DNA from: Allodiplogaster sudhausi
Taxonomy: Eukaryota > Nematoda > Chromadorea > Rhabditida > Diplogasteridae
Length of the DNA: 64,000 nucleotides
Direction of reading: 5' to 3'
Assembly: GCA_945643635.1 (NCBI GenBank)
Contig: CALZFC010000056.1
Coordinates: 903,501 to 967,500, forward strand
The stretch's first letter is position 1. Each line of letters begins with the position of its first letter. Under the pieces are notes generated by a model that worked only from the letters and a program-made list of their open reading frames with translations, did no database searches and was not told where the DNA came from. A program made the position numbers and the translations under genes. This document shows positions 37,701 to 47,150 of the stretch, piece by piece.

Positions 37701-40143
37701 AAGGGAGAGAGGAAGAGAGGGAGTCTTACTGTAGAAGAGATTGGAGGGAGCAGAGGCAATGAGTAGAGGGAAGAAGAGAAGGGAGAGAGGAAGAGAGGGA
37801 GTCTTACTGTAGAAGAGATTGGAGGGAGCAGAGGCAATGAGTAGAGGGAACAAGAGAAGGGAGAGAGGAAGAGAGGGAGTCTTACTGTAGAAGAGATTGG
37901 AGGGAGCAGAGGCAATGAGTAGAGGGAAGAAGAGAAGGGAGGGAGGAAGAGAGGGAGTCTTACTGTAGAAGAGATTGGAGGGAGCAGAGGCAATGAGTAG
38001 AGGGAAGAAGAGAAGGGAGAGAGGAAGAGAGGGAGTCTTACTGTAGAAGAGATTGGAGGGAGCAGAGGCAATGAGTAGAGGGAAGAAGAGAAGGGAGAGA
38101 GGAAGAGAGGGAGTCTTACTGTAGAAGAGATTGGAGGGAGCAGAGGCAATGAGTAGAGGGAAGAAGAGAAGGGAGAGAGGAAGAGAGGGAGTCTTACTGT
38201 AGAAGAGATTGGAGGGAGCAGAGGCAATGAGTAGAGGGAACAAGAGAAGGGAGAGAGGAAGAGAGGGAGTCTTACTGTAGAAGAGATTGGAGGGAGCAGA
38301 GGCAATGAGTAGAGGGAAGAAGAGAAGGGAGGGAGGAAGAGAGGGAGTCTTACTGTAGAAGAGATTGGAGGGAGCAGAGGCAATGAGTAGAGGGAAGAAG
38401 AGAAGGGAGAGAGGAAGAGAGGGAGTCTTACTGTAGAAGAGATTGGAGGGAGCAGAGGCAATGAGTAGAGGGAAGAAGAGAAGTGAGAGAGGAAGAGAGG
38501 GAGTCTTACTGTAGAAGAGATTGGAGGGAGCAGAGGCAATGAGTAGAGGGAAGAAGAGAAGTGAGAGAGGAAGAGAGGGAGTCTTACTGTAGAAGAGATT
38601 GGAGGGAGCAGAGGCAATGAGTAGAGGGAAGAAGAGAAGGGAGAGAGGAAGAGAGGGAGTCTTACTGTAGAAGAGATTGGAGGGAGCAGAGGCAATGAGT
38701 AGAGGGAAGAAGAGAAGGGAGAGAGGAAGAGAGGGAGTCTTACTGTAGAAGAGATTGGAGGGAGCAGAGGCAATGAGTAGAGGGAAGAAGAGAAGGGAGA
38801 GAGGAAGAGAGGGAGTCTTACTGTAGAAGAGATTGGAGGGAGCAGAGGCAATGAGTAGAGGGAAGAAGAGAAGGGAGAGAGGAAGAGAGGGAGTCTTACT
38901 GTAGAAGAGATTGGAGGGAGCAGAGGCAATGAGTAGAGGGAAGAAGAGAAGGGAGAGAGGAAGAGAGGGAGTCTTACTGTAGAAGAGATTGGAGGGAGCA
39001 GAGGCAATGAGTAGAGGGAAGAAGAGAAGGGAGGGAGGAAGAGAGGGAGTCTTACTGTAGAAGAGATTGGAGGGAGCAGAGGCAATGAGTAGAGGGAAGA
39101 AGAGAAGTGAGAGAGGAAGAGAGAGAGTCTTACTGTAGAAGAGATTGGAGGGAGCAGAGGCAATGAGTAGAGGGAAGAAGAGAAGGGAGAGAGGAAGAGA
39201 GGGAGTCTTACTGTAGAAGAGATTGGAGGGAGCAGAGGCAATGAGTAGAGGGAAGAAGAGAAGGGAGAGAGGAAGAGAGGGAGTCTTACTGTAGAAGAGA
39301 TTGGAGGGAGCAGAGGCAATGAGTAGAGGGAAGAAGAGAAGGGAGAGAGGAAGAGAGGGAGTCTTACTGTAGAAGAGATTGGAGGGAGCAGAGGCAATGA
39401 GTAGAGGGAAGAAGAGAAGGGAGAGAGGAAGAGAGGGAGTCTTACTGTAGAAGAGATTGGAGGGAGCAGAGGCAATGAGTAGAGGGAAGAAGAGAAGGGA
39501 GAGAGGAAGAGAGGGAGTCTTACTGTAGAAGAGATTGGAGGGAGCAGAGGCAATGAGTAGAGGGAAGAAGAGAAGGGAGAGAGGAAGAGAGGGAGTCTTA
39601 CTGTAGAAGAGATTGGAGGGAGCAGAGACAATGAGTAGAGGGAAGAAGGGAAGGGAGAGAGGAAGAGAGGGAGTCTTACTGTAGAAGAGATTGGAGGGAG
39701 CAGAGGCAATGAGTAGAGGGAAGAAGAGAAGGGAGAGAGGAAGAGAGGGAGTCTTACTGTAGAAGAGATTGGAGGGAGCAGAGACAATGAGTAGAGGGAA
39801 GAAGAGAAGGGAGAGAGGAAGAGAGGGAGTCTTACTGTAGAAGAGATTGGAGGGAGCAGAGGCAATGAGTAGAGGGAAGAAGAGAAGGGAGAGAGGAAGA
39901 GAGGGAGTCTTACTGTAGAAGAGATTGGAGGGAGCAGAGGCAATGAGTAGAGGGAAGAAGAGAAGGGAGAGAGGAAGAGAGGGAGTCTTACTGTAGAAGA
40001 GATTGGAGGGAGCAGAGGCAATGAGTAGAGGGAAGAAGAGAAGGGAGAGAGGAAGAGAGGGAGTCTTACTGTAGAAGAGATTGGAGGGAGCAGAGGCAAT
40101 GAGTAGAGGGAAGAAGAGAAGGGAGAGAGGAAGAGAGGGAGTC
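19740..40143. repeat. 78-bp minisatellite array C (~262 copies)
   Basis: About 20.4 kb of uninterrupted 78-bp units in the same orientation as array A. Private variants repeat in long-range order: a GAGGAGGG 3-bp insertion near 26,508, 29,160, 33,763 and 35,893; GATAGAGGG deletions near 22,660 and 24,374; GATTAAAG variants; and a duplicated GATTGGGGGGAGCAGAGGCA at 34,597-34,625. This implies amplification of multi-unit blocks as well as single units. Small indels split the otherwise continuous minus-strand open frames. An array this long may be compressed or mis-assembled, so the copy number is that of this sequence only. Confidence 0.96.
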
Positions 40144-41108
40144 CAGTCGTTCCTTCCTTCCACTCAATGCACACTGCGTTGTGTGCGAAGCAGCACAGGC
40201 GGCTGCTGCGAGATTGGAATAGAAGCGATGCCTGAGGAGAAAAGAGATCCATCCGTCGTCTTCTGGCTTCTCTTACCAATTAGGGTCATTAATGTGTAAG
40301 GAAGAAGCTTCTCCGGGATCGACGAGCTGACTCGAAACTTCCAATGACTCGCCTATCACTTCATCGCCATCTCAAAGAACATTCTCTATTCTGATCTACC
40401 ATAAGCTAGAAGTACCTTCTGATCTGCGGAAGAAGATCTTTTCGAGAGAGGGTGAATGAGGAGAGAGCAGGCCCTGCTTATCCACTACACACACTCCAGT
40501 CACCCCTCCGAGCAGGGACACAACATCCGGTCCCAAAACTCTCAAATACTACACAATTTAATTTTGATGCTTTCCAACTGAAATTTCAGTGAAACCTTGA
40601 GACTTTCGCCATGCAAGAAGCAACCATGGAAAGACAGGACGACTGTCTTCACGGCCAACGCTCATCCTATCGTCTTCATCACTCAGAAGAAGTGATGTTG
40701 AAGTGTTATTCCTAGAAGTGCGATTGAGAGAGATACAAAGAGAGAGAGAGAGAGAGAGAGAGAATTCGGCTAATCTTACAGTATAATGACGAAAGAGTAT
40801 ATGATGGGTACGGAAATCAAGAGAAGCGGAAGAACGCAGAGTGCAGGAACTGCGAAGATATACCTAAAAGGGAAGATCGTGCATGTACATAATAGTTGTT
40901 TGCCAGCTTCCGAAGACCTCGTGCCCATGATGTCATCTTCTGCAGCCAAATAGAAGCGGAGAGAAGAGGCGGAGATGCTGAGAGAAAAGAAGAGAGCGAG
41001 TAGAATTGCGTAGCGAGTGGAGAGGAGGGAACAACGGTCTTCTGCGGAAGCAGATTTCTTCTCATTCTCCAGCCGCCGTAGTAAAGTGTCGCTTTTTGAG
41101 GGGTAATC
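40070..41108 (-). pseudogene. TMEM94: TMEM94 internal exons, block copy S3 (frameshifted)
   Basis: Third copy of the five-exon set. On the plus strand it reads CATCCGGTCCCAAAAC at about 40,524-40,539, where S1 and S2 read CCGGTGATTCCCAAAAC. The 4-bp loss falls in the third exon, just after its acceptor and before the VVDKQGLLSPHSP segment, and shifts the frame into an early stop. It also has GAGCAGG for GAGAAGG and CTGCGG for CTGGGG and CTGCTG. I class it as a broken duplicate. Splice signals are otherwise unchanged. Confidence 0.75.
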
Positions 41109-42021
41109 CTGAGGTTGTTACCCATGAGGGTAAAACCATTACCACTCAGTTTCGCCGGGCATTATCCTGAGGGTAATGTCAGCTGAAAGATGCTATCTTT
41201 TCCTTTCGTATATTCTTTGCTGCTGTCATCCATCCCTCAGTCATCCCTGCTCCATTCCTGCTTCATCTTCATTCTTCTGTCGCTCCTATTTGGGACCATT
41301 CCGATGCGGACTACAACTACACCTTGCTGCAGCACACTTTATATCCATCATTTTCTTATTGGAAATTCACCTACAGCAAAAACAGCTATTTGTAACAATA
41401 ATGTTATCAAACAGTGAATGAGAAGCTAATGGATGGGTCTAAACAAGAGTGTACATGGAAATCAGCCTTACAAAAGAGAAAAGAAGAAAAGAGGAAGAAA
41501 AACAAAAACACAAGAGGAAAAATCTGCGTATAATACATACTAAAATGAGCTATTTGTTTTCATTAAGTTGAACATTATCCACGCCATCACTAACTACCAA
41601 GTTACAAGGAATATCCTATAATAAAGTCGCTTTCTAGCACAAGAACTAGTAACTGTGGCAAGGAACAACAGACTCTGAGCTGCTGGATCTTTCACTTTCA
41701 ATGTGTTCCTGAATCCGCAAGCTTAACTTATACCAAAAGAAAAAATGGAGGGAGAGCAAACACACAGATCACATCCATTCCACAACACAACAGGAATTTC
41801 CAGCATAAATACGGAATCATGGTAGAATCAAGATTCAAGTATGCATTCCAGATGGCCGAGACGGTACCGAAGGGAATACAGTGGGGAATGGCGAAACAGA
41901 TGTCGAATCCCTTGGCGCTGCAGTGAGAGTCGCGGCAGGATCAAGCGTCAGACCAACTGAAGAAGAATTTTGAATTACATATGAAAATCCACCGTATTCA
42001 AAGTAGAAAGGAACATTCCCA
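40144..42021. repeat. 1.88-kb tandem block, copy S3 (mosaic)
   Basis: The lower half (to about 41,050) shares the 4-bp deletion and substitutions of S4. The upper half (about 41,500-42,021) matches S1 and S2 at sites where S4 differs: TACATAC against TACAGAC, GGATCTTTC against GGCTCTTTC, CCAGCATAA against CCGCATAA, TTCAAGTATG against TTCGAGTATG. S3 therefore looks like a recombinant between the two subfamilies. The transposon terminal repeat starts at 41,073. Confidence 0.85.
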
Positions 42022-42120
42022 AAGAGAGGAAGAGAGGGAGTCTTACTGTAGAAGAGATTGGAGGGAGCAGAGGCAATGAGTAGAAGGAAGAAGAGAAGGG
42101 AGAGAGGAAGAGAGGGAGTC
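42022..42120. repeat. 78-bp minisatellite array D (1.3 copies)
   Basis: Only 99 bp: a partial unit, then one full unit with a private AGAAGGAAG variant, then the standard exit GAGTC|CAGTCG. It has the same boundaries as the long arrays, so it is a minimal array between blocks S3 and S4 and shows what the locus looks like before, or after loss of, amplification. Confidence 0.95.
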
Positions 42121-42715
42121 CAGTCGTTCCTTCCTTCCACTCAATGCACACTGCGTTGTGTGCGAAGCAGCACAGGCGGCTGCTGCGAGATTGGAATAGA
42201 AGCGATGCCTGAGGAGAAAAGAGATCCATCCGTCGTCTTCTGGCTTCTCTTACCAATTAGGGTCATTAATGTGTAAGGAAGAAGCTTCTCCGGGATCGAC
42301 GAGCTGACTCGAAACTTCCAATGACTCGCCTATCACTTCATCGCCATCTCAAAGAACATTCTCTATTCTGATCTACCATAAGCTAGAAGTACCTTCTGAT
42401 CTGCGGAAGAAGATCTTTTCGAGAGAGGGTGAATGAGGAGAGAGCAGGCCCTGCTTATCCACTACACACACTCCAGTCACCCCTCCGAGCAGGGACACAA
42501 CATCCGGTCCCAAAACTCTCAAATACTACACAATTTAATTTTGATGCTTTCCAACTGAAATTTCAGTGAAACCTTGAGACTTTCGCCATGCAAGAAGCAA
42601 CCATGGAAAGACAGGACGACTGTCTTCACGGCCAACGCTCATCCTATCGTCTTCATCACTCAGAAGAAGTGATGTTGAAGTGTTATTCCTAGAAGTGCGA
42701 TTGAGAGAGATACAA

Positions 42716-42746
<31 letters not shown>

Positions 42747-43087
42747 GGCTAATCTTACAGTATAATGACGAAAGAGTATATGATGGGTACGGAAATCAAG
42801 AGAAGCGGAAGAACGCAGAGTGCAGGAACTGCGAAGATATACCTAAAAGGGAAGATCGTGCATGTACATAATAGTTGTTTGCCAGCTTCCGAAGACCTCG
42901 TGCCCATGATGTCATCTTCTGCAGCCAAATAGAAGCGGAGAGAAGAGGCGGAGATGCTGAGAGAAAAGAAGAGAGCGAGTAGAATTGCGTAGCGAGTGGA
43001 GAGGAGGGAACAACGGTCTTCTGCGGAAGCAGATTTCTTCTCATTCTCCAGCCGCCGTAGTAAAGTGTCGCTTTTTGAGGGGTAATC
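42047..43087 (-). pseudogene. TMEM94: TMEM94 internal exons, block copy S4 (frameshifted)
   Basis: Fourth copy and the one nearest the N-terminal exons. It has the same 4-bp deletion as S3 (CATCCGGTCCC at about 42,501-42,510), which shifts the frame in the third exon. The first exon (43,087 downward) and its transposon-derived acceptor are intact. A transcript that entered here and read on normally would meet an early stop, so a functional mRNA would have to skip S4 and S3. Confidence 0.75.
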
Positions 43088-44000
43088 CTGAGGTTGTTAC
43101 CCATGAGGGTAAAACCATTACCACTCAGTTTCGCCGGGCATTATCCTGAGGGTAATGTCAGCTGAAAGATGCTATCTTTTCCTTTCGTATATTCTTTGCT
43201 GCTGTCATCCATCCCTCAGTCATCCCTGCTCCATTCCTGCTTCATCTTCATTCTTCTGTCGCTCCTATTTGGGACCATTCCGATGCGGACTACAACTACA
43301 CCTTGCTGCAGCACACTTTATATCCATCATTTTCTTATTGGAAATTCACCTACAGCAAAAACAGCTATTTGTAACAATAATGTTATCAAACAGTGAATGA
43401 GAAGCTAATGGATGGGTCTAAACAAGAGTGTACATGGAAATCAGCCTTACAAAAGAGAAAAGAAGAAAAGAGGAAGAAAAACAAAAACACAAGAGGAAAA
43501 ATCTGCGTATAATACAGACTAAAATGAGCTATTTGTTTTCATTAAGTTGAACATTATCCACGCCATCACTAACTACCAAGTTACAAGGAATATCCTATAA
43601 TAAAGTCGCTTTCTAGCACAAGAACTAGTAACTGTGGCAAGGAACAACAGACTCTGAGCTGCTGGCTCTTTCACTTTCAATGTGTTCCTGAATCCGCAAG
43701 CTTAACTTATACCAAAAGAAAAAATGGAGGGAGAGCAAACACACAGATCACATCCATTCCACAACACAACAGGAATTTCCGCATAAATACGGAATCATGG
43801 TAGAATCAAGATTCGAGTATGCATTCCAGATGGCCGAGACGGTACCGAAGGGAATACAGTGGGGAATGGCGAAACAGATGTCGAATCCCTTGGCGCTGCA
43901 GTGAGAGTCGCGGCAGGATCAAGCGTCAGACCAACTGAAGAAGAATTTTGAATTACATATGAAAATCCACCGTATTCAAAGTAGAAAGGAACATTCCCAA
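42121..44000. repeat. 1.88-kb tandem block, copy S4
   Basis: Same block as S1-S3, but at 44,000 the shared sequence (...GAACATTCCCAA) continues into unique CGTACAGTATTACAG sequence rather than a 78-bp array. This makes S4 the copy joined to the rest of the transposon and marks 44,000/44,001 as the upper breakpoint of the tandem duplication. Its transposon half carries private differences from the other three copies. Confidence 0.88.
43052..43112 (+). repeat. Left 61-bp terminal inverted repeat
   Basis: Outer end CCGCCGTAGTAAAGTGTCGC, inner end CCCATGAGGGTAA. Copies exist in every tandem block (from 15,091, 18,790 and 41,073). On the gene strand its inner part supplies ...AACCTCAG|GATTACC, used as a TMEM94 acceptor with 36 nt of exon. 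Confidence 0.88.
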
Positions 44001-44885
44001 CGTACAGTATTACAGTAACCCGTAAAATGGCCCCTAAAAACGTAAAATGCTTCGAAAAATGAATAATTCAAATAAAAAGAACATTGCCGAGTTGATGAGT
44101 CTATTGATGATAGCTAACTAACGTGTGGTCACGTTCAAATAACGAATGAATTAATGATTTTAAAAAAAAGAAGAAGAAAGAACCACGAACCGTCCCGAGT
44201 CCCGAGTGCACGAGCAATGTGGAGCTGGAGAGTTGGAGAGTGGAGCTGGAGAGCGGAACTGGAGAGGCGACGGGAGCATCTCGGCCGGTGGAGCAGCGCC
44301 GTCTTGCGCGGCTGCCGCTGAGTCCACTTCCATCTTAAGAGATAGAAAGAGGGAGAGAGAAAGAGAGATGCAACTATTAGGATTGATTACACATTCATCT
44401 AAAGATCTTCACCCGAGTTGGAAAACAAAACGACAAAAAAGAAAAAGGCCTAGATTGGTGTTAGATTGGCCTAAATTGGTGTCAGTTGTGGCGCTATTCT
44501 AAGAAAAAGACACATGACCAATCACAAACAAACTGCAAACAATCCCCCAATATGTTTAAGGTTTTCATTTACGAAATAAGCATAAGCAGAATGAGAACCT
44601 GGGCCTTCTCCTCTTCGTTCAGCTCGGGCAGATTGGCTGGCGCAGTTTCTGCTGCAGCCGCGGCGGCCTCCTTCGTCTTGTCGTCACTCACGTGATGGCA
44701 TATATAAAAACAATAAAGCATAGACTTAACTGTAAACGGCAATTAAAATAACATACTCATAATGAAATTACATTACTATTACAATCCAAATGCTAATTTA
44801 GAGTGAATCTTTCATGGTTCATGACAGTACGCCGTTACTTTTACCACAAATACTATATTCGTAATTTGGAGCTGGACGATGAAAG
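44001..44885. other. Transposon interior with two possible minus-strand exons
   Basis: Unique sequence between the tandem blocks and the second nested element. On the minus strand, about 44,690-44,592 reads SDDKTKEAAAAAAETA...LNEEEKAQ up to a GTTCTC donor. About 44,336-44,180 starts AAG|ATGGAAGTGGAC and reads MEVDSAAAAQDGAAPPAEML, in phase with it. Both are low-complexity Ala/Glu/Pro sequence and could be captured host exons or chance. A short (GA) run is at about 44,345-44,370. Confidence 0.3.
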
Positions 44886-44904
44886 GTAAAACGGTTATGC
44901 CAAC

Positions 44905-46408
44905 CAGGGATGTCCAAAGCGGGCCGAGCCCGGCCCGGCCCGTTGCTAATTTGGCGGGCCCGGGCCCGGCCCGGGCCGAGGTTACAAAGGTAGGGCCCGG
45001 CCCGGCCCGGCCCGCATGCACCACGGGCCCGGCCCGGCCCGGCCCGCGTTTTAAAAAATGGGCCCGGGCCTTGAACAATATGATGAAAGAAGCTATCAGG
45101 TGCTCAAAAAGCACCGCGCTTCCTTTTTATTGTTGCTGTTACAATTGCTTGTTTTAAACCTTAAATTTAGCAAGCATGGAGGAAGAGCCTGGAGTCATTA
45201 TTGAGCTTGACGATCGGCCCCCTACTTGGCAACCACCGCAGAAGGCTGCCATCGAACTCACAAAAGATGAACTGGATCAAGTTGCCGCGTTCGAGCAGTC
45301 GTTGCTGGTCTACAAGGAGAAGAGCCGCGGCTTAATGGAAGTCTATTATCGCCCAGCTCACGATCTTCCACATGCAAAGACCACATTTCTTTCGTGCATC
45401 CGCTGCAATCCGCCTGTTTTCTTTAAAAGTACAGCGGGCGGCCACATCTCGTGAGTCTTTACAATGATTTATGTAGGAGTATCACTATTTTCTCTATTAA
45501 GTCGGCATACGATGATGAGCCCTCGAGTTCACAGCCTTTGATCAAGAAACATTTTGTTGCTGCGACGTTGGGACCGGAAGGGAAAAGGATTTTGACTCAT
45601 GCACTGGGCCGCTATGCCATTAATAGCGGCTCTTCATTCAACTCTTTGTCATCTGCTGATTTTGCTGAGCTTTACAAAGCTATTGTTCAGCTTCCGTTCG
45701 TTTTTTTCATTCTTCTGTCATTATAATCTTTTTTGTTACTTCAAGCAGCGCAACCGGAACAGCAGATGAGTTGCCATCTCGGCAGACAATCGCTCGCTCT
45801 GCGCAAACGATTGCAGCTGATGTCATGAAACATCTCACTGCTGAGGTGAGAACTACATATGTTGATATGAATAGTGTATGTTAAATACAAATATTATCAT
45901 GCAGGTACATGAAGCCATCTCATCATCTCGATAAGCTGTGACTACGGCGAACGGGGCGAATATTCTTCTTTTGTTTAACTGACGAAATTATTAGCTCTTA
46001 ATTCGTTCCAATACCTCGGTCAGTGGGTTATTGTTCCCTTGGAAGGCTAACAGCTTTACCAGTTGTTGATTTTATTGAAAATACTCGTAATACAATTGCT
46101 TCTACCATTTCAGAATTGCAGTATTTATTTGTCTTTGAGTTATTAAATGCTAACGTGTTAAAATAAATTCCAAGCAGAACGAAAAAATTTTGTTTTTCCT
46201 TATCATTAAAGCAGGCCCGGGCCGGGCCCGGGCCCGGCCCGGCCCGGCTCGCAAGGATAGTGGGCCCGGCCCGCAAGGAATTTTGCCCGGCCCGTAAAAT
46301 ATTTTTAAACTTGGCCCGGCCCGGCCCGGCCCGTAAGGGTAGCGGGCCCGGCCCGGCCCGGCCCGCAAGGAAGGCGGGCCGGCCCGGGCCTGGTTTTGGA
46401 CATCCCTG
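44905..46408. mobile_element. hAT-superfamily transposon, 1,504 bp, nested
   Basis: Terminal inverted repeats CAGGGATGTCCAAA are perfect over 14 bp at both ends, with exact 8-bp target duplications ATGCCAAC at 44,897-44,904 and 46,409-46,416. CAGGG ends and 8-bp duplications define hAT elements. Removing the element and one duplication restores the left inverted repeat of the surrounding element (GTTATGCCAA|CACAGGAATTC), which proves the order of insertion. Between the ends are GGGCCCGGCCCGGCCCG-rich subterminal arrays (44,920-45,070 and 46,210-46,390) and a remnant of a hAT transposase gene. Confidence 0.93.
45176..45934 (+). pseudogene. hAT transposase N-terminal fragment (BED finger region)
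   Basis: Frames 45,176-45,450, about 45,502-45,697, 45,750-45,845 and 45,905-45,934 read as the first ~230 residues of a hAT transposase. A BED-type finger (FLSCIRCNPP...HIS) is followed by SQPLIKKHF, the ALGRYAI region, and the LPSRQTIARSAQ segment typical of the family, ending at TAA 45,932. Splicing at 45,450/45,502 completes a HISRH finger but puts the next segment one frame off, so the gene appears frameshifted. The catalytic RNase H-like and dimerisation regions are absent. The element could move only with a transposase supplied elsewhere. Confidence 0.7.
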
Positions 46409-47150
46409 ATGCCAACACAGGAATTCTATAGGGGGCCCACGCATGGGGAATAAGGGGCCACGACGTGGAGAAATATGTGTCCACGCGAGCATAATATTTG
46501 GCCCCTTATCGACCCGGCGTGGGCCCCTCATTCCACTTGTTGGGGCCCTTGATCAAGCACGTAAGCTCCCGAAAGACAACGTCGTGGCCCCTTCTAAAAC
46601 GAATAGGGGCCCCTTATTCTCCGTTCTCGGGCCCCCTTTTCCACATGCCTGAGCCCCTTTTTCCACATTACTGGGCCCCCTATCCTGCTCATCTGGGCCA
46701 CTCATTCTGCAGTTCGTGGCCCCTTATTCGTCGTGGGCGCTTTCTTCATTCGCCAAGTAACTTTATTCTCATAGTTACCAGCATCATTTGGCACTCAAAA
46801 CGAGAAACATAACATGTGTAAAATATCAAGAAAGTGGTGCTCAATGCCGCATCAACGCCTGTAGAAGAGAAATTCACATGAGATCGCACAAGGCACCGGA
46901 TAGTGAAGGACATTTTCCGTATTAACCGAATCAAGGGGAATATACAAGGAAAGGAATGAGTTCTCAGAAGGAAATAAATGCTAATGAAAGAGAAATTCAC
47001 ATGAGATCTGCCAAGTCACCGGATGTTTAAGAACATTTTGGCTATTCACAGAATTAAGCTGAATTTACAGGGAAAGGAATGTGTTATCTGAACGAAATAA
47101 AAGCTAATGAAAGAGAATCTATTGTACCGGCATACAGAGATGCAACAGAA

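Noticed and set aside
10958..40143. CRISPR-like array
   Set aside because: The repeats are contiguous 78-bp units with no distinct spacers, in a eukaryotic intron.
10958..40143. Recursive (ratchet) splice sites in each 78-bp unit
   Set aside because: A ratchet point needs YAG|GTRAG. Here CAGTAAG shares one G between acceptor and donor, so using the acceptor destroys the donor.
10417..40279. Open frames of 550-1,860 codons with 26-residue repeats (PISSTVRLPLFLSPFSSS and TPSLPLSLLFFPLL types) on the minus strand
   Set aside because: The frames stay open only because the unit is 78 bp and lacks stops in two frames. The frame continuous with real TMEM94 exons meets a TAA in every unit, and the composition is that of a polypurine/polypyrimidine repeat.
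44812..46531. Gly/Pro/Arg-rich frames over the GGGCCC tracts
   Set aside because: These are composition artefacts of the hAT subterminal repeats, with no start or splice support.
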